64,000 bases of DNA from Camillea tinctor (taxonomy: Eukaryota; Ascomycota; Sordariomycetes; Xylariales; Xylariaceae): positions 124,001 through 188,000 of the forward strand of contig MU394084.1 in the NCBI GenBank assembly GCA_022578605.1, in the 5' to 3' direction. Of the stretch, positions 50,498 to 62,163 are shown in pieces. Position numbers and translations under genes: made by a program. Within the stretch, counting starts at the first letter, position 1, and every line of letters starts with the position of its first letter. Below the pieces are notes generated by a model. The model had not been told where the DNA came from and searched no databases. It worked only from the letters and a program-made list of their open reading frames with translations.

Positions 50498-52173
50498 ATG
50501 GATCCTCAGGACTTTAACACAACTTTAGGAAATCTGGCCGACTTGCACCAGCGAGCGCCAGAACCGATGCTCCCTGGTGTGGGAGCGGACCGACACAAAA
50601 CCCCCACCTCGACGAACAGCCAAAATATTAAAGCGTCAGAGTCTTCGATCTCTACGCTAGCGCTAGAGACTACAAATGTTGCACCAGTATCACCGACTAA
50701 TAGCGCTTACCACGACAGTCCACAAAATCGCCTTTTCGAACATTCCATAAATTCTGTACGCCAGTCTGTTGAAAGTGGTGGTAGCGATTCGACACCATCG
50801 CACTCTATTTCACATGTAGTAGCTGTTGAAAACAACCCCCCTGACATTACCTCACTATATGACTCAGACGATGGCCCCGCGAACTTAGCTGCTGATGATC
50901 CAGATCAACTAGACAGTCCTCTAATGCTAGGTCAAAACATAGGTGAAGGCCTCGAAGGGTACGGCGACCTGGCAGGACAGCAGGAAGCCGAGAATGGAAT
51001 CGATAACATTATTAACCAAATACACCCAGGGGTGGTCATTGTTAACATTAACCCTGTAAGTGATGCCGGGTACGAGTCGGATACCGAAACAACGGCATCT
51101 ACGTCAATCGCGTCGAGCATATACAATCACTCGTTCGAGCACGGAAGGAGGTATCATAGGTTCAGGGAGGGCACATACAACTTTCCGAACGATGACATTG
51201 AGCAGCAGCGCGAGGATATGAAGCATGCGATGGTGAAGATGCTCTGTCAGAGGCTGCATTTCGCCCCCATCGGCAGGAATCCACAGGAGATCTTAGATGT
51301 CGGCACTGGCACTGGAATATGGGCAATTGAGAGTATGATCCAATTTACTAGTTTATATGTTTTGCGTTTTTCATATACTTGACGAGGGCAAATGGTGTCG
51401 AAGCTGACCTGTAAGTTAATAGTGGGCGATACTTACCCAAGCGCCAACGTGCTAGGTGTTGACTTGAGTCCCATTCAACCACAATGGGTGCCGCCTAATG
51501 TGCACTTCATTGTTGATGACGTTGAAAGTTCGTGGGTCTACCCGCGAAACCATTTTGATTATATACATTCGAGGCATACGGTCATGGCCATCAAGGACTG
51601 GACAAAAATGCTGCGCCAGTCATATGAGTAAGTGCAGATAGATTTATTTCTTTACGAAGCATTCCTTGGGGCCAAGTCAAAGCTAACTGCTGGCGGTCCT
51701 GCCGTAGACATCTGAAACCAGGAGGCTGGACAGAGCTACAAGAGATACACCACTTTCCCATGAGCACCAACGGCAGCCTCCCAGCCGAGCATCCCGTCGC
51801 GCAATACTGGAGCTACATTCGCGAGGGCCTGGGCTCACTGGGCGTCAACTTCGAGTTCGCTAGCGAGGGGCACATTGCCGAGATGATGCGGCAGTGCGGA
51901 TACGTGAATGTAACGGAGAAGGTATTCCACATACCTATCGGCACATGGCCGCGGAATAAGAAGTTGAAGAGCGTCGGACTCTACTGGAAGACGATACTGC
52001 TCGACGGCGTCCAGGCCATTGCGCTGGGACCCATGACGAGGGGTCTGCGGTGGAGGAGGGAGCAAGTGGAGACCTTCCTCGCGGCGGTGCGAAAGGCATA
52101 CCACGACAACTCATGCCTGATGTACATGCCGCTCGTCTGTGTCTACGGCCAGAAACCGGAGAATGATTACTGA
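50498..52173 (+). CDS. LaeA-like SAM-dependent methyltransferase, three exons, 501 aa
   Basis: Exons 50498-51332, 51423-51627 and 51708-52173; introns of 90 and 80 nt (GTATGA...AATAG; GTAAGT...CGTAG with AGCTAAC branch) restore one frame. Residues 1 to ~210 are acidic, Ser/Thr-rich and probably disordered. From ~215 (RRYHRFREGTYNFPNDDIEQ) the protein follows the fungal LaeA/Llm methyltransferase family: SAM motif I is EILDVGTGTGIWAIEMG (around 265-281), followed by VLGVDLSPIQPQWVPPNV, DDVES, FDYIHSRHTVMAIKDW and HLKPGGW. LaeA itself is a global regulator of secondary metabolism; most relatives in this family have unknown substrates. The gene lies between the glycosyltransferase and the O-methyltransferase, so a local role in metabolism is possible but unproven. 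The long N-terminal disordered region is a family feature. Confidence 0.92.
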
Positions 52174-55100
52174 AACGAAGATTGGGGTATTTTGGCTGTG
52201 GACCATGTGTGCGTTATCAATAAAAGGATAACAGTATGAGCACACATGCGTAGGTTATATGATGTTGACCCCTTATACGCCTATGAGGTCACATGCCTTT
52301 TCTGATGCGCGGGTACTGTACAATGGATTAGGGCAAATCTGTGATCGTTAAGGTAGTTACTATTAAGTCTTTTTTCTTTACTAATGTTAACTTATATTTA
52401 CCATCATTCAATCTTCAAGGCTTCTAAAATCATGACGATGTCTCGTGGCTCCCCCCTTTAGCACTAAATACTTACAAGGGACCCTCAAATAACGTGACTG
52501 ACTCCTCAAATTTCCACCATTCAACCAAACTTAATCCTTATCTTAACCATTATAAACGTTAAATGCCCACCATCACCCCGGCACTAGAGCCACTAGCCCA
52601 GGTTAGAGTTGATTATCTCAGCCCCGGCAACGAAACTTGAAATCCCATTGGAGCATTGCTGACATTTTCGCCAAAAAGGGAAAATACTCTATTCATAAAG
52701 TACCAGCCAACTAGGTTGAGGGCCAAATAAAGAGAACATTTACCTCGCTTTGATTTATTAATGATGGGATTAAGAGATTGGGATGTCATAGTCGAGTATT
52801 CCTACCACACATTTTGACTTTTTTGTTTTCAACGTCAACAAATTTAGTCAGTAAATTTCCTACCAATAAGATGGCCACTTAGGCGCACACAGCTGACCCA
52901 ATCCAACCTATTACATCATGAGACGCCGTAGGTTTTTATAGGGTAGGCTTAGATCGCGTGATAGTGATAGTGAAATGCGAGTAATAGAGCGTGGCGTGCC
53001 TGCATCATGCATTGTCCCGGGCCGTTGAGGTCTGTGACTTTACCCCGACCGAAAGGAGACTTACACAGCTCCACCGGTTCTGTCAGCAAATAGTTGGTGG
53101 CGGGGAGTTCCTCATGGTATGTCGGTCTTGTAGCAATGGGAATAATTTGCCATTTTCCCTCTTTCCTTGCCTCACTCGCTAGCTTATACACGCTAGACAG
53201 ATAACTTCTCCCCTATGGCTAGGCCAGGAGAAAGGAGTGTGATAAAGACAGATTCGCCACTTTGATGCTGAGTGTGACCAGTGTCCCGCAGAAGAATATG
53301 AAGCTATTCAAAGCTGATTACATATCCTTAGGTCATTAAAACTGAAGGGTTCTTAGCTAGATACGTAATCATACGGTGAATGTCTCAAAGCGACAGCTGT
53401 CAAGCTAGATACGCTGTCTGTGCGCCTCTAAAGCCCCGGGGCCTTTCGTATTCACGTACTTTGAGAAATTCGCTAAAAGAGTGGGAGATTGATATCATGT
53501 AATTGAGTAAGACAAGATAACGTATACCCCTAGTCCGTTGGGATTATTTAGCGAGAGACATCAAATCCCCGGACACGATGGGTGTTATGAAGTAAAAAAC
53601 ATTTTCTAACGAGTTGCGATATATCGCTAACAACTCCTAAAAGGTTTGCAGGTGAGGTATTAATTATCTTTCTGGTTATAGCAGTTCGGCCGGCGGCGGC
53701 TAGATGCCGACTGCCTGTAACGATGTTGCAACCGGGTGCTAAGGGGAACCTCAAGCAGGGCAAGCCGACGGGTACGAAGTAATCTCTCAGTTCTCATGTA
53801 TCTCACATACCCAGTTGAGACGTGGACATATGGGAGGCCACATACTGACCTGATCTACCCATGTTACTCTAATCAAATAAGAAAAAGAGCAGGTAGTTAT
53901 GCCGGTGATATATGACAGCCGCAAGGAGAGCATTGGAGGCATTAAAGACAAAGCGCAAATTCCAACCCCCAGAAAAGCCACCAACGACGGATTATCGACA
54001 AAAAGAAAAACTTATGAAGCAAGCACCCATCCAGACCTGGATCGTGAGATGAGATATGTAATAACTCTGATTTCTAGAACCCGTATATACAACACCAACT
54101 CGATACTACGTGAGACGGTAGACCCGGGTCGCTACATCTAGGCCAAGTCGCACTTTCAAATAACGATGCCGCCCACAGGTCACTCGATTCTAATGTTTCT
54201 TGACCGTCAAGAAATTTCTACCTATCGCTTACATCTCGCAAACCGACGGCTACTGCACCCAACAAACGCGGAAACAACTTCGCCGTGGGAGGTGCAAACT
54301 CCCGAGTGAGAAAAGGATAGCCGCAGTTGGACTCCTTACAATAGATATCCTGCTTCTGAATCCCTCATATTACCGCGTAGGAAATCATTACCTCGTGTCT
54401 TTCTCCCCTACGCTACAGGGGCGCATGCTCGTTTTCTTGTAGTTGGGCACCGGACGCTTCTGAGCCCAATTTCAAGGCAGTTCGGGTCATACAGCGGAGA
54501 GATAATCGTTCTTTGGAACCTCCGGCCTCTTCTCTCCCAATATAGTCACGCAGGGACCATTCTACATATTCTCTAATCGGTCTTCCTCTTACCGTGGTAC
54601 TGGGCCCGAAACCCTTTCACCTCATTTGCCTGCCCTGCCGTGTCACACACCGCTAGCGAGCACCCTTTCAGGTCCCAAAACCGAGCCCTCGGTATCTGCC
54701 AACGAGACTCCTCCAGCTAGAGGAGACCTGAGTTCTGAGACATACATAGATGCTATATACGGAAACTACTTACTAATATTAGAAACACCTACGGGCACTA
54801 TCAAGTCGAAGAAAGGGAAAAAGGAAGGCACTCATTGGTATACTTCGCTAAAAGGAATAACATAAGGGTTTCTCTGAAGCTAGAAACTTGCTCCTTGTAA
54901 GGACATTTGCTCTAACCAACATCATACGTATTATATGGGGCCACGGGAACTTCAAGGGGACTAACCAATAAGAAGGAGAAGCATAAGTAGACCTGACTAA
55001 CCTTCCTCGCTTATGATCCCGGCACGATAAGCATTAATACCTGACGAGATATCGTCGACCGGGGATCTCATCGTGATATAGACTACCGAGGGCAAGCAGC

Positions 55101-55487
55101 TTTCGTGAAATCTCGATTCGTCTACTTGTTACGACACAGTCTATACTGGTGACTTGGGAGTTTCTTGAAGGCATACTAGTACTCATTCTTATTCTTGTCA
55201 AATCTAACCTTTGCTTTGCCATCCATCCTACATTGCCCTGGATACACCATAGGTTTTTTGATCATCAGGCCTTCCCGGTTGTTTTGATTGGTCCCTAATG
55301 TTATATTTCACCTATCCTCAGATCTCTGCATATCATAATCGGTATTACATCAAGGAAGAACGATATATACATGTTGTTCAACATGATCCGGCACTTGTTG
55401 GCCGCCTGGGCCCACAGAAGCTCTCCCGTTCCAGACCCGGAGGCAGACTCTAGGATACAGAACATATATTGCCCTTCAAGTTTCACC
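52174..55487. other. Intergenic, 3.3 kb
   Basis: No gene can be supported. Short plus-strand frames at 53899-54141, 54200-54442 and 54626-54865 lie in series and are of ordinary composition but fit no family and do not splice convincingly. They may be decayed coding sequence. The region includes the O-methyltransferase promoter at its right end. Confidence 0.45.
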
Positions 55488-57394
55488 ATGTCCGCAACGG
55501 AAAAGCCTAAGATAGAGAGGCAGAGGGGCGAAGGAAAACCGCCTACAACCCCAGTTGAACCCAATGGATCCTCAAAATCAAAGTCAGCTATGGTCGTATT
55601 AGCCCAGAAGATCAGCACAGGAACCGAGAAGATCGAGGCTTACTTCAAGGAAAAAGGCTTACCGATGCCAGGCCTGGATGTGGATGCCCCTAGTGACTTC
55701 CCGCAGCTTCCAGATGATATCGCGAGGTGCCGGCGAGAGGTGATCGAGGCTACCCGCGAACTACGCGACATTATGGTTGGGCCGAGAGAAACAGTTCGGT
55801 GGATGGCCTGGGATGTGAGTAAACCCTCTAGACAGAGTCTAGAAACTCACTACCTTCAAAAAGAGATAAAACAGCCCCCGATTTCGGAGAGGTTTCGGAT
55901 ACTTTGGATCCCATTTTATAAGTTTCCTTAAAGCTTATAGAGACCAAGAATCGGAGAAAAAGAAATGGATGGATAAGTACTGATATTTTATTCGTTCAAT
56001 AGTTCATGAGCACACAGTGTTTACAGCTGATTAATTACTATGGTATCGGTAAGCATTGCTTTCCTTTTCTTCTTGCTTTTCTCCCACCACTTTTCCCTTC
56101 CTCCTTTTTTCACCTCTCTCTGCATTTTGGCAGTGCAACCTAATAAAGAGAAACCATGCATGGTTGTTATACATATATATAGCCAAGCTCGTGCCCACCA
56201 GCGGGACGATCTCACTCACGGAGCTCCAAAGCAAAGCCGCGCTCGACCCCATCAACCTGACGCGCGTGCTCCGGTACGCAACGACGGCGCACGTATTCCG
56301 GGAGCCGACACCAGGGCAGATCGGGCACACAGCGGCGTCGCGGCTGCTGATCGAGGACGCCGCGCTGCAGGCGTGGGTGGGGTTCAACACGGAGGACGTG
56401 TACCCGGGGTCGGCGCACGTGCTGGACGCGCTGCGGCGGTTCCCCGAGGCGACCAGCTTCCTGCGCGCAGGCTACAACGTCGCGTTCGACACGGTCGACA
56501 CGGAGCCCATGTTCGTGACGTTCGGCAAGGACGCCGCGCGCGCCAAGCGCATGGGGCAAGCGATGAGCAGCCTCACGGGGGGCGAGGGCTACGAGGTGGA
56601 GCACCTCGTCGGCGCGTGCGACCTGTCGGCCGAGGACGCGCGCCACGGCACGCTCGTGGACGTGGGCGGCAGCCACGGGTTCGTGTGCGCGGACCTGGCG
56701 CGGCGCTGGCGCAACCTGCGGTTCGTGGTGCAGGACCTGCCGCGCACGGTGGAGAGCGCGCCGCGGCCCGTGTGCGCGGACCCCCAGTGCGCGGCCCGCA
56801 TCCGGCTCGAGGCCCACGACTTCTTCTGCGAGCAGCCCGTCCGCGGCGCCGACGTGTACTTCCTCCGCTGGATCCTGCACAACTACTCCACCCCCTACGC
56901 CGCGCGCATCCTGCGCAACCTCGTCCCTGCCCTCAAGCCCGGCGCCCGCATCATCGTCAACGACCAGTGCCTCGGCGGCGCGGCCGCGGAGGAGGAGGAC
57001 GACCGCATCATGCGGGGCATGGACCTCGTCATGATGACACTGCTGAACGCGCAGGAGCGCGAGGAGGAGGACTTCAGGAGGTTGTTTGAGATGGCGGGGG
57101 AGGGGTTCGTGTTTAAGGTAAGTAACTTAACGGGGTGGGTGGATGGGTGAGTGAGCGAGTGGAAAATTTTGGGATTGTCCTGGGAGGGGAAGGGGCCGAC
57201 ATGAAGTAAATAAGCGGCGTATTGCGATGGAAAAGACACGGTACTTCGTTTACCTAGCTGACTTGCCACGATGTGTTTTATAGGGTGTTACAAGGCCAAA
57301 GGGCTCTCGCATGAGCATCATCGAGGCGGTCTGGAAGCCAGATGAGGTCATTGATGGATCTCAACCCCCGAACGAAGTTAATAAACCCTCATAA
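55488..57394 (+). CDS. O-methyltransferase, COMT-type, three exons, 473 aa
   Basis: Transfers methyl from S-adenosylmethionine to a hydroxyl of a small molecule, as in the fungal secondary-metabolite O-methyltransferases (sterigmatocystin OMT type). Exons 55488-55814, 56134-57117 and 57284-57394, both joins phase 0 (GTGAGT...GGCAG, 319 nt; GTAAGT...TATAG, 166 nt). The ATG at 55488 has a good context (TCACCATGTCC). Residues 40-109 are the helical N-terminus (IEAYFKEKGLPMPGLDVDAP, GPRETVRWMAWD), about 110-200 the winged-helix/dimer part (FREPTPGQIGHTAASRLL), 282-291 the SAM motif (LVDVGGSHGF), and the catalytic base is probably His358 (LRWILHNYS). Codon use in exon 2 is very GC-rich (mostly G/C third positions), which opens long shadow frames on both strands. 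The first intron is unusually long for this genome. Probable role: tailoring enzyme of a nearby pathway; substrate unknown. Confidence 0.92.
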
Positions 57395-59150
57395 GGTGCG
57401 TTGGACTACCCGGGAATGCTTGGTTACTCGGTACCTATGGAATATGAATTGTACGTATTTGAGATATCTACAGCAATGGCATCGAGGATAGTCAAAGGGG
57501 GATCTTTGCGAGATAATGTCAGTATGTTGATCTGGAGGCGGCTTTTGTTGTTCATGTAAGCAAAATTACTCGTGATGTATATTGCGATGGAAAATCGTGT
57601 CTGCTGGCGTTGTCGTCTCTCGCGATGCTCGGAGACTTTAATGGTCTGACTATTTGATAATAAAGAAAGGTAGAGCTGAGTTGCAGCGGAAAGAAATAGG
57701 TGAAGGGACGAAGGAAGACGAGTGTGTTAGCTTTGAACAACTTGTGGCAAAATAGATAATGGATATACATGTGGTTTATCAACTTTCCAAGAATTGTAAC
57801 CTTTTTAACCTGATATCTTTGCCGTGAGTTGTTCGTATCATATAATAGTGGATTGCGCTCTTCAATCAAATGTGTAATAAAGTACAGTAGTTGATGTGTC
57901 TCTTGGGGTATATTGACTTGGTCATTTTGACTTAGTGGCTATACCTTAACAGTCCCTAATGTTGTAAGGTCCTTGTTTCTGAACTCTGTGACATTTTTTT
58001 TTTCAGGAGCGGAAGTAGTTGGCGATAATGGAAAGTAAGCCTACTGAGCTATTACAATTAGCAGCCGGAAACATCATGCTAGCTCTCCACAGGATAAGTC
58101 GTACGAGGGAAAAGGGGAAAGGTAAAACTGAACTCTTACTATTAGCTGTGTCTGCATCGATTTCGATGAGTAATGTACCGAAATGTTTTGAACTCGAGAT
58201 ATTCGAAGACAAGATGTATATGACTTCATTGGAAGTCCATCCACTCCTGTTTGCACTCAACGGCACAGCCCAAATTATGCCTCTTGAAGTGGATGGTAAT
58301 CTAGAATTATAAAAAATGCCAACAAAGGCTGCGGCGCCGGGGCTAGAAATCCCTCAAAGTATCTACTGTAAAGAACATGTACTATCCAAGACCGACATTA
58401 GAGATTGGAAATGAGATTTGATAATGGGTTCCACCGTCGATGCGAGGGACATATTTTACTTCCATAGACCCCGTTACGTTGCTGCGGTAGTCGAAGAAGC
58501 ATAAACACTTGGGAGACTTGTTCCGCAAATTCTGACACGTCATCTCTCGATGGGGGAGGTTGAAAGCAGGGAAGATGAGTCCGTGTCGTCGTGAAATTTA
58601 CTGTGGAAGGGAACTCATGGCTCACACTGGAAGCTTTGTATGTTCGCACTTGACCATTGACCTATTGATTACCTAGGTACCTGATTATGAATCACATGAC
58701 CAGGTTGGCGAACCCTTTTGACCTGACTTGTCTGACTCGGGATACCTAGTAAGTGACGGCCCGAGACTGGATGGGATGGGCATGTCACTATTGACTAAGA
58801 CGTCTAGCAATTGTAATCAAAAGCTCAGATAATAGGTCTATATGTAGTACGAAGGTGTCATGCATAGTATGTTACACACATATGTATGATATATAAATTC
58901 ATCCACTTTAGGTCCACTAGCATTCCCTCCATTCCTAATACATCACATATTACGTCAGGATGACTCAGCAGGCCCTAGTTATTAGTTCTCCTTTTTGGTT
59001 TCACTATCATTCTCTGTCTCTCTCTCTCTCTGATACACATACACACGTATAGCTCCATAGCACGGCAATATATCCCGTTGTGCCCAGAGCCTTGTGTGTC
59101 CTAGGGGGTATCCCCCACAATTATCGTCTGCACGCGTAAAGACTATTATC
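57395..59150. other. Intergenic with one unexplained short ORF
   Basis: A 94-codon plus-strand frame starts at ATG 58028 and ends at 58312 (MESKPTELLQLAAGN...). It has ordinary composition but no recognised domain, so it is not called as a gene. ACCTAGGTACC motifs occur near 58671 and a TCTCTC run near 59014-59030. Confidence 0.45.
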
Positions 59151-59257
59151 GTATGCATGTTGGAACGTCTATCGTATGGAACCCTGTCGCATGCATGTTG
59201 GAACGCTTGTTCCATGCATGTTGGAACGCCTGTTGCATGCGTGTTGGAACGGCTATG
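59151..59257. repeat. 23-bp minisatellite (GCATGCATGTTGGAACG unit)
   Basis: Four clear copies of a 23-base unit, close to GCATGCATGTTGGAACGCYTGTT, lie in tandem, with one further degenerate copy (GTATGGAACCCTGTC) between the first two. Differences are mostly single bases. A minus-strand frame crosses it but only translates the repeat. Confidence 0.85.
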
Positions 59258-59981
59258 AAGATTACAATGCCTTTCAGGCACCATTGTTACTGGCTGAGAT
59301 TTGGTAACAAACAATAGTCAAAAAGCTATCCCAGAGCTCAACAACGTGGTTGTAATTATCCCATAGCTGCGTACTACGTATCAATGCAAGGAGGATAGTA
59401 GATACGGCGAGGCCCACTGATCAAATGAAAGCGTCACCGGACGAGCTTTGCCAGATAGGTGGCTCTTTATCATGACTCGTAGCATGTCATCATGCCCTCC
59501 ACCCCCAGGGAGGCTCTGGGATAGGCTTTACGTGGTGGTTCCGTGGCGTTCAATATAACAACAACGATGAAAGTCAGGCACAAATTGTTTCTTGGTGTCC
59601 AGAATGAGTAAGATCCGGCCCGGGCTTTACAGTGCTCACTGCAGCTAGGACGCAATAACGTAGCACCACCTTCTCTTGTTCAACCAACAGATACATGTCT
59701 TATAGCCTGCATGTTAGCAGTAAGCACAGGCAAATAGCTCTAGCAAACTTATAGGAGCGGTTAAGTACTGAGAGCTGCTGTTACTAGATAGTAATAGATG
59801 AGGCATCATAGGGGTTCGGGAAACGTCTAAAAGTTGATTGGAGCATTATCATATTGCTACGATAGATATCAGGCAAAGGAATACTAAGGAACTTTGAAAC
59901 TATATGACGGAAAGTATCTTACATCCCCATAATAGTCATAATCCGAGATACCAGATCCCTCACATGTCATAAGTTTTAGCC
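59258..59981. other. Gene-free flank of the inverted-repeat element
   Basis: No gene or repeat seen. Ordinary composition up to the left terminal inverted repeat. Confidence 0.45.
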
Positions 59982-60091
59982 AAGTTAAACAACTCCCTTG
60001 CAAGCTACCCTCCTTACTTGTTATTTAAGATTTCTTATTTTTTTTTATAACGTATATGCGTTTTTTTATTTATAAAAGTATATTAATTATT
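59982..60091 (+). repeat. Left terminal inverted repeat
   Basis: Matches the reverse complement of 61809-61921 with a few single-base differences and short indels. The ACTCCCTTGCAAGC core and TATAACGTATATGCG are identical. Confidence 0.85.
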
Positions 60092-60101
60092 AAAGTTATT
60101 A

Positions 60102-60202
<101 letters not shown>

Positions 60203-60734
60203 TTAATTTAAAAATATATTTAAAATATTAATTAAAATATTAAAATTATTTAAGTTTAAAATAATAATTATTTTATAAATTATATTAATAAAATTTTATA
60301 TAATATATAAAAAAGTTAATTTAAATATAAATAAATAAAAATAAATAACTTTAATTAAATAAAAACAATTTATTAATATTATTTTAATAAAACTTTATTT
60401 TTTAATTAATTTACGTAAAAAAAACTAATTATAAAAATATAAAATAAAGTTAAAAGTTTTTAATTATTTAAAATAAACGGTAAAAGTTATTATATAATAT
60501 TAAAAAATAAATAAAAAGTTTTAAAAAGTTTAAAAAGTTTTAATAATAATTTTATATATACCTAAGTAAGCTGCATAAAATGTAAAGTGTGTTAGCATAA
60601 CGCATAAAAAATTAAAGTAAACTACCTAGGTACTTAAGTAAGTACGTAAGACTTAATGCGTAAACCGTATGTATATATGTCCTGATTAACCGGGAAATAT
60701 ATAGGTATAGTCTGTTACGTCCTAGTTAAGGGGA

Positions 60735-60844
60735 GGGGGTGTGTAACCATATATTATAGTATTGAGCCACAATGACTACTTGGTCATTGTGAGAGCCTTT
60801 TGGCCTCATGATATGATGGGGTTGCTTAACACTCTGTCGTAACA
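60735..60844 (+). repeat. Dispersed repeat copy 2, inside the inverted-repeat element
   Basis: Similar along its length to 29168-29272, with the same hairpin (60768-60791, one mismatch) and the tRNA-like segment GGCCTCATGATATGATGG. Several differences between the two copies are C/T or G/A transitions. The similarity may continue weakly past the end as far as ACAAGCTT in both copies. Confidence 0.7.
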
Positions 60845-61808
60845 TAATTCAATTTTATAACCAGAGAACAAGCTTGCAGGTACTTTCTATGCCAGCTTAT
60901 AATTTTCCCTTCATATATTTGTCTATTATCTTATGATATATAACCACGCTTACCCATAAAATGCGTTTTTAAAAATTAATCGGAAGTCTAACGGTTATGT
61001 GCATTTTCAATGTAGCTTACTTTCCTTTACTCGTACCTTTCCGCGTCTTTTTGTGCCTTTCATACCTTTTCGTACCTGTCCAGCCTTTCGTACGATCATG
61101 TACATGTATGACAATAATGTCAGCGTTCCATTTCCCCCCCTTGTAGACAGAGTATGGTTGGGAGCTTGCGCCCAACAAACGTTGGCTAGTTCATTAATAT
61201 TGGACAATAGGCATTATTTTCGGAGTATACAATGAAGAGCAGGTGCATCTAGACAGGGATTCTAAATACTTAAATGACGATTGGAAAATAAGTTAACCGC
61301 CTGGCTCACGAGCTAACCCCTTTACGTGCTACATAAAACATCATTAATTAAAACTTATCATTATTAATATAACTTATAAAATAATAATATTAATGCCTTT
61401 TTAATAATTATTAAATTAATAAAAGTTTTATTTAAGTTTAAAATAATTTTTCACGTTTAAAAACTTTATTTTATTTAATATTATTTATTAATAATATTTT
61501 TTTTAATTATTTAAATAAATATATTATTATATTTTATAATATTAAAAATTTAAACATTTAAATATAATTATAAATTAAATATATTTTTAAAATAATAAAT
61601 AATAAATAATAAACTTAAATTAATAATGTTATAAAAATTAAAAAAAAATTACAAACCACATTTTTATATATATACCTAATTTATAATATATTATAAATTT
61701 ATAAATAGTTTTTTTATATTATAACATATTAGCGTTACTATATAGCTTAAATTAATATAATTTTTAATTTTTTAATTTTTTATGTTTTTATTTTAAATAA
61801 ACAATATA

Positions 61809-61921
61809 ATAATTAATATGCTTTTAAAAATAAAAAAACGCATATACGTTATAAAAAAGAAAAAATAAGCAATTTTAAATAGCACGTAAAAAGAGTGGCT
61901 TGCAAGGGAGTCATTTGACTT
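61809..61921 (-). repeat. Right terminal inverted repeat
   Basis: Inverted partner of 59982-60091; ends with GCTTGCAAGGGAGTCATTTG and then ACTT. Confidence 0.85.
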
Positions 61922-62040
61922 AAACAGTGTATCCACGACACAAGGAAGCAACTAAATGTAAGCTATTCTCTTTTTATACGTATCAAGTAGTTTTTTTGAT
62001 TTCAAGGGAGTTTGTGTAATCAGCTAGATACGTACCACAC

Positions 62041-62049
62041 ATATATAAA
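62041..62049 (+). promoter_or_regulatory. TATA-like element upstream of terpene synthase B
   Basis: ATATATAAA lies about 115 bases upstream of the start codon at 62164, a plausible core-promoter distance when a short 5' leader is present. Confidence 0.4.
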
Positions 62050-62163
62050 CATGGATATTTCCACTACTATGTACCATTTCCAGCCCACATCTACCCACCA
62101 AAGACTCGCTCACGAACAGATATATCCAAGAAGGCTACTCGAAGGATACAATAATTCAACTAG

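Noticed and set aside
56040..57089. Alternative 349-codon frame overlapping the O-methyltransferase, and the 222-codon minus-strand frame
   Set aside because: Arg/Ala/Gly-rich translations of the GC-rich exon; the methyltransferase frame has all family motifs.
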